Below, piece after piece: positions 25,316 through 36,409 of a DNA stretch of 64,000 nt (positions within the stretch are counted from its first letter, which is position 1; each line of letters starts with the position of its first letter). The translations under genes were made by a program, and so were the position numbers. This DNA comes from Microcebus murinus. Its lineage: Eukaryota; Chordata; Mammalia; Primates; Cheirogaleidae. The notes beneath the pieces are model-generated. The model was given only the letters and a program-made list of their open reading frames with translations, was not told the origin of the DNA and did no database searches. The stretch covers positions 8,647,501 to 8,711,500 of the forward strand of contig NC_134108.1 of NCBI RefSeq assembly GCF_040939455.1, written 5' to 3'.

Positions 25316-25589
25316 CTAACTAAGCTGGAAGACGCTTGATACCCACACCAAGTTGGGCACTGAGCAGTACAATGACCGACTATCTCAGTTTGGCTGGGAC
25401 TTCCCTGGCTTTTTAGCACTGACAGTCCCACATCCTGGGAAATCAGGACAGTTGGTCACTCTACTTGTCAGGGATTCAATAAATGGAACATATTCTAATA
25501 TGAAGAATAGAAATAACTAAAAGTAAAAATGCCAAGTGCAAAAATCATACAAAATAGTTTCAATAGTGAAACAGCCAGATCACTGTCCA

Positions 25590-26070
25590 TGTTATAATCC
25601 TCTCTTTTGTGGTAGGAAGAATTCTAAAATCACATCCCCTGGTGTGCATACCCTGTGGAACCTTCTTCCCTGGAGTGGAGATGAGCACAGACTCCTCAGT
25701 AGAGCCCTTTTTCAGAGATGGAAAGTCAGAAAGTTTTTGAAGCTACAGCAGATGCTCTCCTGCTGGCCCTGAAGAAGTAAACTGCATGTTGTGGATAGAG
25801 CCACATGGCAGGGAGTGGTGAAGGCCTCTAGGACTCAAGAGCTTGTCCTACAACCATAAGGAACTGATTTCTGCCAACAACCTAAATGAGCTTGGAAGAG
25901 CACCTGAGCCTCAGAGGAGCTCACAGTTTCAGTTGGCACAATGTTTCCCAACCTTGAGCAGAGGCCCCAGATATACCATACCAGGAGCAGGACTGTGAGA
26001 CCAGAAATGGGTGATGCTTTAAGCCATCAAGTCTTTGCTAACTTGTTACATACCAACAAAAAATATCTTT
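25590..26070 (+). repeat. Unclassified mammalian interspersed repeat
   Basis: TGGTAGGAAGAATTCTAAAATC at the left and a TTTAAGCCATCAAGTC...TTTGCTAACTTGTTACA end at the right are text I associate with a widespread LTR/DNA repeat, but I cannot name it securely. No intact frame. Confidence 0.5.
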
Positions 26071-26095
26071 TAAAAGTGTATTCACTTCACGAGTA

Positions 26096-26121
26096 CAGAC
26101 ACATATGTATATATGTGTCTG
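26096..26121. repeat. Near-perfect 26-bp palindrome
   Basis: CAGACACATATGTATATATG runs on to TGTCTG. Perfect 10-bp outer arms (CAGACACATA/TATGTGTCTG) surround an AT centre of 6 nt. Confidence 0.85.
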
Positions 26122-26309
26122 TAAGTACATAACCTTTGTATTACATTCAGAAGCATTTGTAAAATAATTCCTTGCATAAAACCACTGCTTTTGAAATAGA
26201 AAAAGTTCGAATTCAAAAGAAATTTCTCAGTAAATTAAACTCAGGCTGGAAAAAAGAATCTCAAAATACTCCTGGCTTTATAAGTGAAACTTTTATACAT
26301 TGACCGAGG

Positions 26310-26570
26310 GTATAAGATGGAACCACCACTTTGGAAAACTGGCAATTTCTACTAATCCTAAATGCATGGCAACACTATGACTTAGAAATTCCATCTTATG
26401 CACGTGTAGGAGGTCCACACAAAGACGTGCACACAAGTGTTCACAGCAGCATTAGTCATAATAGCCAACAACTGGCAGCAATCCAAATGCCCATCAACAA
26501 GAGAATAAAAAAAACTATGGCATCTTCCCTCAATGGAAAACTAACATCAATTCAAACGGACAAACTAACA
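26310..26570 (+). mobile_element. L1 ORF2 end/3' fragment
   Basis: ACTTTGGAAAACTGGCAATT, CACAGCAGCATTAGTCATAA and CAAATGCCCATCAACAAGAG are the standard L1 text just before and across the ORF2 end. An open stretch here reads through L1 into the next LTR and is not a gene. Confidence 0.8.
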
Positions 26571-26812
26571 GTATGCAGAGCCCTCACAAGTGAGATCAGT
26601 GAAAGCCCCCATAAGAGGACCCAGAGACACTTGTGCTCAAGGAGAAGTCATTGTGTGCGATCCAGAAGACAGCCTTTACCGGAACCCTACCATGCCAGCA
26701 CCCTAATCTCGGACTTTCAGCCTCCAGAACTGTGAGAAATAAATTTTTATTGTTTGTAAGCCACCCAGTTCATGGAATTTTTTAAAATAATAACCCAAAT
26801 GAACTAAGACAT
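26570..26812 (+). mobile_element. ERVL-MaLR-type LTR, 3' half
   Basis: CAGCCTCCAGAACTGTGAG, AATAAATTTTTATTGTTTG, TAAGCCACCCAGTTCATGG and GAACTAAGACA form the standard MaLR LTR end. The 5' half is missing. Confidence 0.85.
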
Positions 26813-26819
26813 ATGCTTC

Positions 26820-27700
26820 AAAAATATTCTTGCTCCTTTACAATAGCTACTCAATTACCATATAATGACATTTTAAGGTGCCTGAAAAAGTTATGGATTT
26901 CTCATAAGAAAACACCAAATAAGCTAGTAAACAATGAAACATGAATATTGTCAAGTACTATACAAGTATACCTTTGCAAGAAATTATCAACCATGCTCTT
27001 CTTTTAAACACAGTGGCTAACACACATTATTCAATATGTGTTGGTTAAATGAATTTCATAGATAATGCCACTGTTCATGTTTTAAAAGTCCAGAGAAATC
27101 TATATGTACAAATACACAGCATGATAACCTCAATATAATACACCCTACAGATGTGAAAAACTATGGCTCTTGTCCAATTAATGAGTTCTTTCACTTCCAA
27201 GTATAAGAAATACAAGCCAGGTGTTAAAAATATCACCAAAGAAATGCAGATGTTGACTGTGCAAGGGAAGTGGGCATCATTTTCATTTTTCACACTGTCA
27301 GTCTTACATGGAGCAGGGACAGCTCTTTACCATGGAGATTCAGAGCAGGACAGGTTAGTTAGGATCCTCTATGCCAACTCTCCACGCTGGTCAGAAAGCG
27401 CCCTGGCCTCCCTACTGCTGGGCATCCTCTCACTGCCTGACCCCATCCAGAGAGGCAGTGGCAACAGGATGAGGAGAGCAGGGGTGGGAGGGGAAATGAC
27501 TCACTCACTCAAGGAGGGACAGACCCTCCCTGAACTGCGTATGCCTTAGGATCTTTTCACTGGAGCACAGGAGACAGAACTCGTGGCATGAAAGTCTCAC
27601 TTAGCAGCAAGACTTAGAAACTGAAGCAAAGGAAGTTTCAAGTCCATGGGGGGCTCAAAAAGACCACTGCAAGTAGCCAGACAAAAAGTGAAACAAAACC
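26820..27700. other. Intronic DNA next to the TULP4 donor, no repeat recognised
   Basis: The stretch is unique-looking. An open frame on the plus strand at 27163-27549 has no recognisable product and lies antisense to the gene, so I do not call it a gene. Splicing-control elements could sit here, but none is identifiable by eye. Confidence 0.35.
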
Positions 27701-27703
27701 ACA

Positions 27704-27709
27704 GCTCAC
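27704..27709 (-). other. 5' splice donor after TULP4 coding exon
   Basis: On the minus strand the exon ends in ...AGTGAG and the intron begins GTGAGC. This is close to the U1-complementary consensus. The phase is 0, after codon 84. Without splicing, the frame runs on for 23 more codons to a stop at 27638. Confidence 0.88.
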
Positions 27710-27961
27710 CTCACTATTGTGGCCCCTCAGGTTGAAGTTTATCCTCTGTGGAGTACTCCTGTCCCTGCGGCAGTGGCTGGAGGTGAAAGTCACCCCGACC
27801 ACTCCGCGCCCATTGCCTGTGGCCAGCCAGCCTTCCTCGTAGTAGCGTCTCCTGCACACTGGCTTCTCCTTCTCGCTCTTGGGGACGCGCCCTTTCCAGG
27901 ACAGACAGAGGATGTTGGAGTCGCTGCAAAGCACAGGCCCATGTTCCACCGCTGCATACAT
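27710..27961 (-). CDS. TULP4: TULP4 first coding exon (N-terminal 84 codons, partial gene)
   Basis: The minus strand encodes 84 residues beginning MYAAVEHGPVLCSDSN, which I recognise as the N-terminus of tubby-like protein 4. The family protein is about 1,500 residues, with N-terminal WD40-type repeats, a SOCS box and a C-terminal tubby domain, and is regarded as a candidate substrate adaptor for a ubiquitin ligase. This exon covers only the lead-in and the start of the propeller, ending at RGHNSE, so about 5% of the protein is here. The ATG at 27961 has A at -3 (AGTATGT), and an in-frame TGA lies upstream at 28001-28003, which fixes the start. The last codon GAG is followed directly by GTGAGC, a strong donor, giving a phase-0 intron. 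There are no frameshifts, and the codons are GC-rich compared with the flanks. No other TULP4 exon was found. The assignment rests on recalled protein sequence, so one BLASTP would settle it; confidence is high. Confidence 0.93.
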
Positions 27962-29944
27962 ACTTTTTCTCAATGAACTGTTTTGCTTAAAAAGTAATGC
28001 TCAATGCTGAGATATTTCAACCAATTTCTTTCATTGGTTTATTTATTTTATTTTTGTGGTTGCCTTGCGTTGCTTTTTTCCCCCTTTAATTAAGACTGAC
28101 CTGAATCTAATTAGAAGGTCAGTGTTTTATAAAGATCCACCAAATGCATAGTGAAAAAATTCCTCTATAAAAGATGGATGGCAGTCTGCTAAGAAAAGGT
28201 AATGCTTAAAAAAATGGGGTCCATTTTTATTTTCAAGTCCTTAGAGGAAGAACGTGCTGATCCTTTGGGGAAAGAGCATCGTTAGTAAGTGGTGATCAGG
28301 AAACAGAGTTTTCTTCTTTTTATTCAACTTGGTTATTCTCATTCAGCCTGAGATTCCAGTTTAGTGTAATGTGATTCCAGAGACAAAGGGTTGCAAATAC
28401 ATAGATTTCAAGTAACTTAAGGCTTTAAGAATCCCTCTAGCTGGAATTTCTTCCTCAAAAGTTTGGATGCAGATACAGAACACACAAGATCATCTTTCTT
28501 CTGAAGCCACCCTCTAATATGTTTTCTGAACTAGACAAATTTCTGCTGCTAAAGCTGAAAAAGATTGCATAAAGGGAAAAAAAGGCACACAAACCGTGCA
28601 AAACAGACCAGAGTTTGTGCAGACAACAGTCCAATTTTTAAGAAGAAAAAAAGACTTTCTCTGCTGTTCAGAACCAGAAGCACCCCACCTCAGAGCATGG
28701 CCCTGTGTCCCCGGGGAACGCAGGGCTCCATCGGACCACTCCTCCGCCAGCCGAAGCACCCCTCAGTGCCATAGAGGCTGGAAAGAAAGGCCCTTCACTC
28801 AACAGAGGCAGGATGCTCTGAGGCTCTTAAAGTGGTCCCAGCATTTGCCGTGGGTGAGTCCTAAAGCCTCTTGCTGACAAAACACAGCCACGCTGCAGGT
28901 TTCTGTTTCTTCCGCCTGTCTCCTTCCTCACTCCCCTAATTATTTTTCCCCTTTTTTGTCCTAAAGATCAGTATTTTTTCATCTTGATGAAAAAAACTAA
29001 TCTCAGAATTAAGTCCATCAAGTAATCTTTCTCTCATGGGCAAGTCTTCTTGGACTCAACAGGGAAAATAATCTCTTAAAACAAAAACACAAGCCAGAGT
29101 CAGATTCTCCCCTCACTATTTCCCTGGAGAGTGATCGTGTGTTGCCGGCGGGTGCTTTCCTGTGTGCACATTCAGAGACCGTCTCCAAACACCACACCTG
29201 TAGTCCAGGGAAAAGGAAGCTTTGCTTGGATTTTCCTTGATATTTATTTTGTAGTTATCTGTTTCAATTGGTCTTTTAAGATATTATCCTATAGATGCAG
29301 GAGAGGAAATTGGAAATAATAAATTAAAATTTCTTGAATACAGTTAACTAAAATAAGCAAAGGAATCAGTTCATTGTTCAAACTTGTCCATCACACCTGA
29401 ACTTACTTTCCTCCAGCCATAACCACCGTAAGAGTTACTTTTCAGTCCAGAATTTCAAAGTCTGTCCAAATTACCAAACCAACTGTAAAACAAAAGTGCA
29501 GAAAGCACTGCACAATCACACTGCAACGTTTCAAATCACGCTTCTTTCTCAGTCACCTTCTCACTTCGTTCCTTCTTTGAACTGGAGAGGTATTTTTGAG
29601 GCTTAATCTGTGCAAATTTTTTTCTTCTTTTTGCAGACTTTCTTTACCCGTGAAGACCATATGGAAAACTGGCCACAAGTGATGTAGTTTTCTCCCCAGG
29701 CTCCTGAGCCCAGTGGTGTCGAGTTGCTCAATGTGATTCTTAAATTAATTTTCATCAGTTGTAAAACTCTCAAGTGTACACAAGAATGAGCCTGTCTTCC
29801 CGTGTAAATGTGTATGTATAGAAAGAAGGTTTTAAATATACATAGACACACATTCTTCAACTGGCACGAGAAGCATCTGTTTGCCTAGTCACTTCAGGAA
29901 CCATCAGATTATTCACGGCTAGAAGGCCCTGGAGTCTTACAAAT
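27962..29944 (-). other. TULP4: TULP4 5'UTR portion of the first coding exon (about 2 kb)
   Basis: From the ATG back to a good 3' splice site at 29945-29946 lie 1,983 bases in which I recognise no Alu, L1, L2, MIR or LTR. The flanks are repeat-rich, so the gap is consistent with an exon under constraint. By eye I count about 25 upstream ATG triplets on the minus strand, with many stops, so the leader would be poorly permissive for scanning ribosomes unless it is bypassed or re-initiation occurs. Human TULP4 is also remembered as having a long leader. The exact 5' boundary is inferred from the splice signal alone; an internal promoter or a nearer acceptor could shorten the leader in some transcripts. 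Confidence 0.75.
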
Positions 29945-29980
29945 CTGTAAAACAAAAAAGGATATAAAATAAAAGAACTT
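29945..29980 (-). other. 3' splice acceptor of the TULP4 5'UTR/first coding exon
   Basis: Read on the minus strand, this is a T-rich tract ending in TTTTTTGTTTTACAG, followed by exon sequence ATTTGTAAG. The AG occupies 29946-29945. It is the best acceptor seen upstream of the coding start and sits at the edge of the repeat-free block, which is why I place the exon boundary here. Confidence 0.7.
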
Positions 29981-30149
29981 TAAAATACTGAAGAATGAAG
30001 GCTCTGACAGAATAATTGCTGAAATTGCAATTGGACACCCATCTTTACACTTACATCTATCAAATGCAGTTACAGACTGCACTGATTGATAACGTTCAAT
30101 AGTAAAAGGATACGCCTTACCAACTTCAAGACAACACAACACAAGGGGT

Positions 30150-30650
30150 CTGACTGCGCTGTACCGCTATATTACATTTATCAGTGGCTGGGCATATCTG
30201 AGTGCAATCATTACTGCTATTCTGCACCACGCTAAGACTCTGGGCCCTTAGTGTACAACTTTACCCTTCCAGAGGCCAGGGTCACTGTTTAAGCAGACAT
30301 CCTCAAAAAGGAGACTCAAGAGGCTCAGGCAAGTTATCTGGATTGATTTTCTTCACTATCAGTAAAAGATATTCCCTGAAGACACAAAGCAGCAAGGGCC
30401 TTTAAAATCTCTCCATCCCTGGCATACTGGCAGGTCACAGAGCAAAGCACAGCTATTTTCTTGGCTTTAAGTTGTCTATTAGCAGTACAGTCCTAGAGAA
30501 TCTATCTCTACCAAATCCATCCTGTATTCATTCCTACTGCCTGAAGTCCAGGCCGCATCACATCCCCTACAAATATCGAAAGATTCTGTCCCTAACTTCT
30601 CCATCTAAGCCCCCTTTCCAGAAGGCACTCAGAGCAACCTTTCTGAAATT
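30150..30650. other. Intronic DNA without a recognised feature
   Basis: This flanks the acceptor. No repeat or gene was recognised. Confidence 0.35.
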
Positions 30651-30653
30651 AAG

Positions 30654-30820
30654 CAGTGATTCTCTCAGTCCCCCGGAGGGCTAGCTGAAAGAGAGCCCAG
30701 CCCCAGCCCAGAGTACTGGACACTGCGGGGCCAAAGTAGGGCCCAGGTGTTTGCATTTCTAACACGTTCCCAAGAGATGTTAATGCTGCTGGTGAGGGGA
30801 CCAGGCTTTGAGAACCACTG
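30654..30820 (+). mobile_element. MER20 (hAT-Charlie non-autonomous element)
   Basis: It begins CAGTGATTCTCTCAGTCC and ends CTTTGAGAACCACTG, the MER20 terminal inverted repeats. Internal GGCCCAGGTGTTTGCATTTC and GAGATGTTAATGCTGCTGG fit. At 167 bp it is slightly short for the family. Confidence 0.85.
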
Positions 30821-30849
30821 GCCTCTGGCATCAAGTCCCAGCAAGACTC

Positions 30850-32120
30850 TAATATAAAAACTACTTTCCTAGTAATACTAAGACATTATTTGCTTTCTTC
30901 TCTGTGTTAACATTTGTATTAATGGTGCAAAAGCAACAATGGGTCAAACTGCCAGCTCTTTACCAGGACTCAAGGTAAGGGTACCTATTACCAGTAGTCA
31001 TGGATTAAAAAAAAAAAAAAAGCCAGCTTCCTTTAAGAATATGGCCTTAAAATAGCTGTAAAAATTATTACTTTTATTAAATATTGACCCTGAGTACGTG
31101 GCTTTTTAATATTTTGTGTCCTAAAATAGTAAATACACATAAAACACTACTGCTGATTACTGAAGTACCTACCATGTTAACCCTGAGAAAAAAACCACTT
31201 GTGCTATACTGTTTATGTTATAAAATGAACTACTTGCTTTTTTCATGGAATACCATGTTTACTGGAAAAAATAAATGATAAATTATGGTTATTCTGGCTT
31301 GGGTACTTGGCAGATGTTTTCCTGAATATAAACAAAATAAGCTGGTCACTTTAAGGAAAACAACTGACAGTATTTGTTGTCAATGATAAAATCTGAGCTT
31401 TCAAGTTAAAATTAGAATTTTGGAAAACCAGCATCTGTCACTATGAGCTTAACTAGCTCCCCAAAACTTAAAGACATTCCTCATGCAACTAGGGGTGATA
31501 GTAATAAGTGTGAATTTTTGATTTTGTATTTCATATTTCATTGTGTATCAATATTTGGAAGATTCACATACTTGGTGAACCAATATTTTTCCAAATGACC
31601 AATGATTATACAAACCGTACTGGAGTAAAACATCATTTGAGGTACAAGAAAGACAAATGGATTGTAATGTAACCAAGTATAAAAAATTCATATTTCAAAT
31701 TTTATATTGCAATGAACCTTTAAAAAACTACCACATGTTGAGTTTTGGTGTAGTATCAAAGAAAAATATCGATGATTATCTGGAAAGACTATTAAAATAC
31801 TCCTTCCTTTTCCAATTACATATCTGTATGAGGCAGAATTTTCTTTATACACTTCAACAAAGACAAAAGATTGCAACAGACTAAATGCAAAAGCAAATAT
31901 GAGAATCTAGCAATCTTTGAGTAAGTCAGACATTAAAAATAATTGCCAAAATGTAAAATAATACATTCTTAGTAAATTTTGTAATTTTACAAAAAATAGT
32001 TATTTTTTAAAAAAGTATTATTTATAACATTTAATGGGTTTATTTTTAAGTGAATTAGGGAATATTTTTAAATTTCCTACTTTTAATTTTAATATGGTAA
32101 ATATCAATAGATACTTCACA
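30850..32120. other. AT-rich intronic DNA without a recognised feature
   Basis: Nothing was recognised apart from an A run at 31007-31021. Confidence 0.35.
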
Positions 32121-32124
32121 TAAA

Positions 32125-32217
32125 CAAAAGCTCTGAGTCTTCAATAATTTTAAGAGGCTCTGAGACCAAAATAATTTTAATGGGCTCTGAGACCAAAAAA
32201 GTTTGAAAACCACTGAA
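32125..32217 (+). repeat. DNA-transposon tail with a local 29-bp duplication
   Basis: ATAATTTTAAGAGGCTCTGA and ATAATTTTAATGGGCTCTGA are near-identical adjacent units. They are followed by AGTTTGAAAACCACTG, a hAT-type terminal repeat. Only the 3' tip of the element is recognisable. Confidence 0.55.
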
Positions 32218-32659
32218 ATACACTAACTCCCTAAAATGTAAACCTTAAATACCACTTACAGTAAGGTATACAGGATAAATTTCCATAGTAAAAGCACAAA
32301 GTGTTTCATTGTGTATATATTATTATGGTTTTTAACCAAACTTTAAAAATATTTTTAAAATGACAAAGCACCATATATGCTAGACAAATACAACAGATGT
32401 TTTAAGAAAAAATGGCATGCTACTTTATGTCTAACAGATATAAAAACCTAACAACAAAAAAGATCATAGCATCCTAATTACTAAAAGACTGGTGCCAATT
32501 TTAGTGCTACCATTAATAGAAATAGGTGATGCTGGAGACTTCAATTCCCTTCTTTCTGCCTTGTTTTCTCATGAGAATGAGAAAATGAGGATGGTAACTG
32601 ATTAACAGGTTTCTGAGGGATAAGAATATCATAATCAACACTAGTGGTGGGGGGACGTT

Positions 32660-33055
32660 TGTATAAAATGATTAAAAAACAACTACCCAATTGAAAGCAG
32701 AAACTTGAACAGATATTTGTACACCAATATTCACAGCAGCATGTTTCACAGTAGCCAAAAGTTGGAAACAACCCAAATGCCCATCAATGGATAAATCAGT
32801 AAACAAAATGTGGTGTGTGTATGTATATACGTACATGTGTGTATATATAATACATACACACACAGTGGAATATTAATGTTATTTGGCCTTAAAAAGGAAT
32901 AAAATTCTCATACATGCTACCATATAGATGAACTTTAAGGACATCATGCCAAATGAAATAAGCCAGTCACAAAAAGACAAATACTGTATGATACCACTGA
33001 CATGAAGGACGCAGGATAGTTGGATTCAGAGAGATGGTACATATAGAAAAAAACA
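32660..33055 (+). mobile_element. L1 3' region, left part
   Basis: CACAGCAGCATGTTTCACAG, ACAACCCAAATGCCCATCAA and AGATGAACTTTAAGGACATC are L1 text. It is interrupted at 33055 by a half-Alu, with the remainder from 33223. Confidence 0.85.
32814..32862. repeat. TG/CA microsatellite hairpin with 13-bp arms
   Basis: TGTGTGTATGTAT (32814-32826) is inverted at 32850-32862, with an alternating purine-pyrimidine centre. It lies inside the L1. Confidence 0.8.
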
Positions 33056-33221
33056 GCCAGGCATGGTGGCGCATGCCTGTAGTCCCAGCTATTCAGGAGG
33101 CTGAGGCAGGAGGATTGCTTGAGCCCAGGAGATTGAGGTTGCTGTGAGCTAGGCTGATGCCACAGCACTTACTCTAGCCTGGGCAACAAAGCGAGATTCT
33201 GTCTCAAAAAAAAAAAAAAAA
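33056..33221 (+). mobile_element. Right-arm-only Alu monomer, lemur type
   Basis: It starts at GCCAGGCATGGTGGCGCATG, the opening of the right monomer, and carries TTGCTGTGAGCTAGGCTGAT and a 17-nt A tail. There is no left arm. It is either a 5'-truncated insertion or a free right-monomer-type SINE. Confidence 0.88.
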
Positions 33222-33222
33222 T

Positions 33223-33490
33223 ACAGTTAGATAGAAGGAATAAGATCTAGTATTTGGTAGCACAATAGGACAACTATATTTAACAATAATTTATTGTATA
33301 TTTCAAAATAGCTAGAGGAAAAGATTTGGAATGTTCTCAACACAAAGAAATGATAAATGTTTGAGGTGATGGATATTCCCACATATTACCCAGATTTGAT
33401 CATTACATATTGTATGTTTGTATCAAAATATCACATGTACCCTGTAAGTATGTACAAACATTATATATCAATAAAATCTTTTTAAAACAT
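33223..33490 (+). mobile_element. L1 3'-UTR end, right part
   Basis: GTATTTGGTAGCACAATAGG, ATTTAACAATAATTTATTG and the terminal ACATTATATATCAATAAAA are the L1 3' end with its poly(A) signal. Confidence 0.8.
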
Positions 33491-33539
33491 GGTAGAAGTG
33501 TAAATGTAGCAGTAATCACGATATCTTAATAATTAAAAG

Positions 33540-35570
33540 ACCTATACTTGCCAGTTAAGACTATCAGATACAATAAAGGAAAAAAAGTTACATGCTCTCA
33601 CAAGAGACATACCAAAAACCTAAGATCACGTTAAAAATGAAAATAAAAGTACAAGAAAAGAAGATACGCCATGTATACAAAAAAAACAAAATAAATCTGA
33701 AGTAGCTAACCAGACTACATTTTAAGGCAAAAGTTGTTATAGAATAAAGAATAAAGGGGACCATGCAGTGATAAATACCATTTACCTGGAACATATTGTG
33801 CCTCTAAACTGATAAATACCTAATAAAATAACACTGAAATACACAAATCAAAAACTGATGTGGCTATTCACATCTGATGGTGAGTTATTCACCATCAAAG
33901 CAGGAGATTTCAATCAGCAATCTTAATTACATACAGATCAAGTAAAGAAAAATAGTAAAGATCTAAAGATGTGAACATAACAAGCTTGGTTCTGATGCAC
34001 ACATATAGAATCTTGCATCCAATCAGAGTATGTATACTGTTCTCAGGAACACAAGAACATTAAAAAAATTTACTATGTCAAGTGACTCTCAACATATTTC
34101 AAAGCATAAATGTCATACAGACCATATTACATGACTACAAAGCTATTAAATTAAAAATCAATTACAAAAATATAAATTATAAAACCCCATATTTTGGGAA
34201 ATTTTAAAAACTTAAGAAACACACTTCTAAATAACCTGTGAAATGAAAAATATCATAATGTAAAGTTTAAAACACTGGATATTAATTAAAATGCTACATA
34301 TCAAAATTTGGGGGCTACAGCAAAAGCAGTATTTTATAGGGAATTCATTGCCTTAAATGCTGACATTAGAAAAGAAGAAATATTATAAATTAAGGTGCTA
34401 ACATTCAAGCTAAAAAGTTAGAAAATGACACCATAAACCAAAAAATAAAGGAAGGAGATGATAAAAAAATAAAAAGAAACATTTGAGAAGCTAGACAAAG
34501 CCAAACATTCATTCTTTGCAAAAAGTAATTAAAGACACAAACCTCTGACCAAATAAAGAAGAGAGAGCAGCACAAATGAATACTAGAAATAAAAAGGGGG
34601 GTATAGCTACAGAGTTCACACAGTGAACTTTAAAATAAAATAATACTGTGAACAAATTAATGCTATAAAATTTGATAACATGAAATGGACAAATTCCTAA
34701 GAACCACAATTTAACAAAACTAACTCATGAATCAGTAGTTTACAATCATCCCACAGGCTTGGAGCAGTGGCTCACACCTGTAATCTTGCACTTTGCAAGA
34801 CCAAGGCTAGGGTATCACTTGTGGCCAGGAGTTCAAGACCTGCCTGGGCAACATAGCAAGACCTCATCTCTAAAAAAAAAAAAAAAATCTCACAAAGAAA
34901 ACACCAGGGCACATATTTTACAGACAAGTTCTACCAAGCATTCAAAGAACAAATCACTGCAGTAACAACTCACCCAGAATATAGAAAAAGTAGTAACACC
35001 GACAACTAATTCTATGAGGTTATTATACCTTGAAACCCAAAAAAGATTTGGAGAGTACAAGAATGGAAAATTAAAGTTGGTATCACTCATGAGTAAGACA
35101 AAAATCCTAACATTAGCAAATCCAGTAATGTATAAAGAAAAGAGGCTGTGATCAAATGGATTCATCCCAGAAATGTAAGGGTAATTTAAGATTTAGAAAA
35201 TCCATTAATTTGAAGTATAATTTATTAGCTATAATTTATCAAACTAAAATATTAAAGAGAGGGGAAAAGATCATCACACTACAAACACAAAAAGTATATG
35301 ATAAAATTCAACACTCACTTTTTATAAATTCCAAATTAGGAAGAAAACTTCCTTATTCTGATAAAGGATATTTACCGACAATCTATAGCAAACATATTTA
35401 ATAGTGAAACAAGATGAGAGTATCTATATCACGCTGTACTAGAAATCCTAACCAGAGTAGGATGATGAGAACCCTACTGTCACACTCTACAGGAGGTCCT
35501 GGCCAGCACAGTCAAATGAGAAAAAGAAATAAAACGTACAGGAAGATTAGAAAGGAAGAAAACCACTTAG
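33540..35570 (+). mobile_element. L1 ORF2 remnant (old L1M), about 2 kb
   Basis: The order of recognisable ORF2 text runs from the endonuclease region (GAGATTTCAATCAGCAATCT) through CAAAAGCAGTATTTTATAGG and AAATGGACAAATTCCTAAG to the reverse-transcriptase region (GGATTCATCCCAGAAATGTA, TATGATAAAATTCAACACTC, GGTCCTGGCCAGCACAGTCA). Many stops and indels leave no frame of useful length. It is split by an Alu monomer at 34757. Confidence 0.85.
34757..34887 (+). mobile_element. Free left Alu monomer (FLAM-like)
   Basis: GGCTTGGAGCAGTGGCTCAC through CCTGGGCAACATAGCAAGAC ends in an A tail, with no right monomer. It is inserted in the L1 ORF2 remnant. Confidence 0.82.
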
Positions 35571-35634
35571 GCTGAAATCCCAAACGAATGCACATACAAT
35601 AATAAAGGTCATTTCACAAATGTTATGTCATTTA

Positions 35635-35770
35635 AGACAGTCAAGTAAAAGAAGGAATTATTATTACTATTTTCTCTATGAGAAAACTTAGGCTCAGAAA
35701 GGTTTTAAGCAACTTGCCTGAAGTTAAAGTCCACCAGCACATTAAGTGCAGAAACCAGAATTCAAAAAAT
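35635..35770 (-). mobile_element. MIR SINE, reversed
   Basis: GAGAAAACTTAGGCTCAGAA and TTTTAAGCAACTTGCCTGAA are reversed MIR core text. Confidence 0.7.
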
Positions 35771-35834
35771 TTCAATGCTCTTAGCACTAACCAATTACCA
35801 CCCCTTTATTACCACTCACCCATTTTACCATCAG

Positions 35835-36405
35835 GCTAAAGGACAGCTGCAATAATACCATTTGTCACCTTCAGAACAGTCACCTGATCACATTCACTGC
35901 CTCACAACACCCTCCTGAGCCTGGCGTTTAGGGCACTTCACAGAATGGCCCCACAGGTATCTTTGTGGCCTCATCTTTCACCTCTGTCCTCTAAAAATTA
36001 TGCTATTTCAAAGTACACTTACTGCTCCTACCAATCCCCAAGCTAATCCCTCATATTACAACACTCATCCCAAATTCCCCCAATGTTAGCCATCTTTCAT
36101 GATGCATCTTTAAAACCACTTACTCCATAAATCCTTGCTAGCTCCTCCCCAGTAGGTATGGATTTCTTTTCCTTAATCTTCACAGCAAATTTTTATTAAG
36201 TTGCTCATTCAATTCTATACCATATTATAGGTACTTGAGCCTCTAATCAACCCTGCTAACTTGGGAGTTATTTAAGGGTAAGGACTTTTAAACGCCTGTC
36301 ATCTGTCATCAAGACGTCTAGCAAACACACTGTGTGTGCATACACACAACACACGCACACACACACACATTAGATATTCAATAAATGTACATCCAATTTA
36401 ATAAA
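35835..36405 (+). mobile_element. L2 LINE 3' region with a CA microsatellite
   Basis: CACAACACCCTCCTGAGCC, CACTTCACAGAATGGCCCC and the final ATTCAATAAATGTAC are L2 text. A short CA/TG tract at 36331-36370 sits inside the 3' end. Confidence 0.6.
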
Positions 36406-36409
36406 AGTG

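Noticed and set aside
26331..26735. 134-codon open frame on the plus strand
   Set aside because: It reads from L1 ORF2 tail text straight into a MaLR LTR, so it is a chance fusion of repeats.
27163..27549. 128-codon open frame on the plus strand beside the TULP4 exon
   Set aside because: It is antisense, has no recognisable product, and its start is arbitrary within a longer non-coding stretch.
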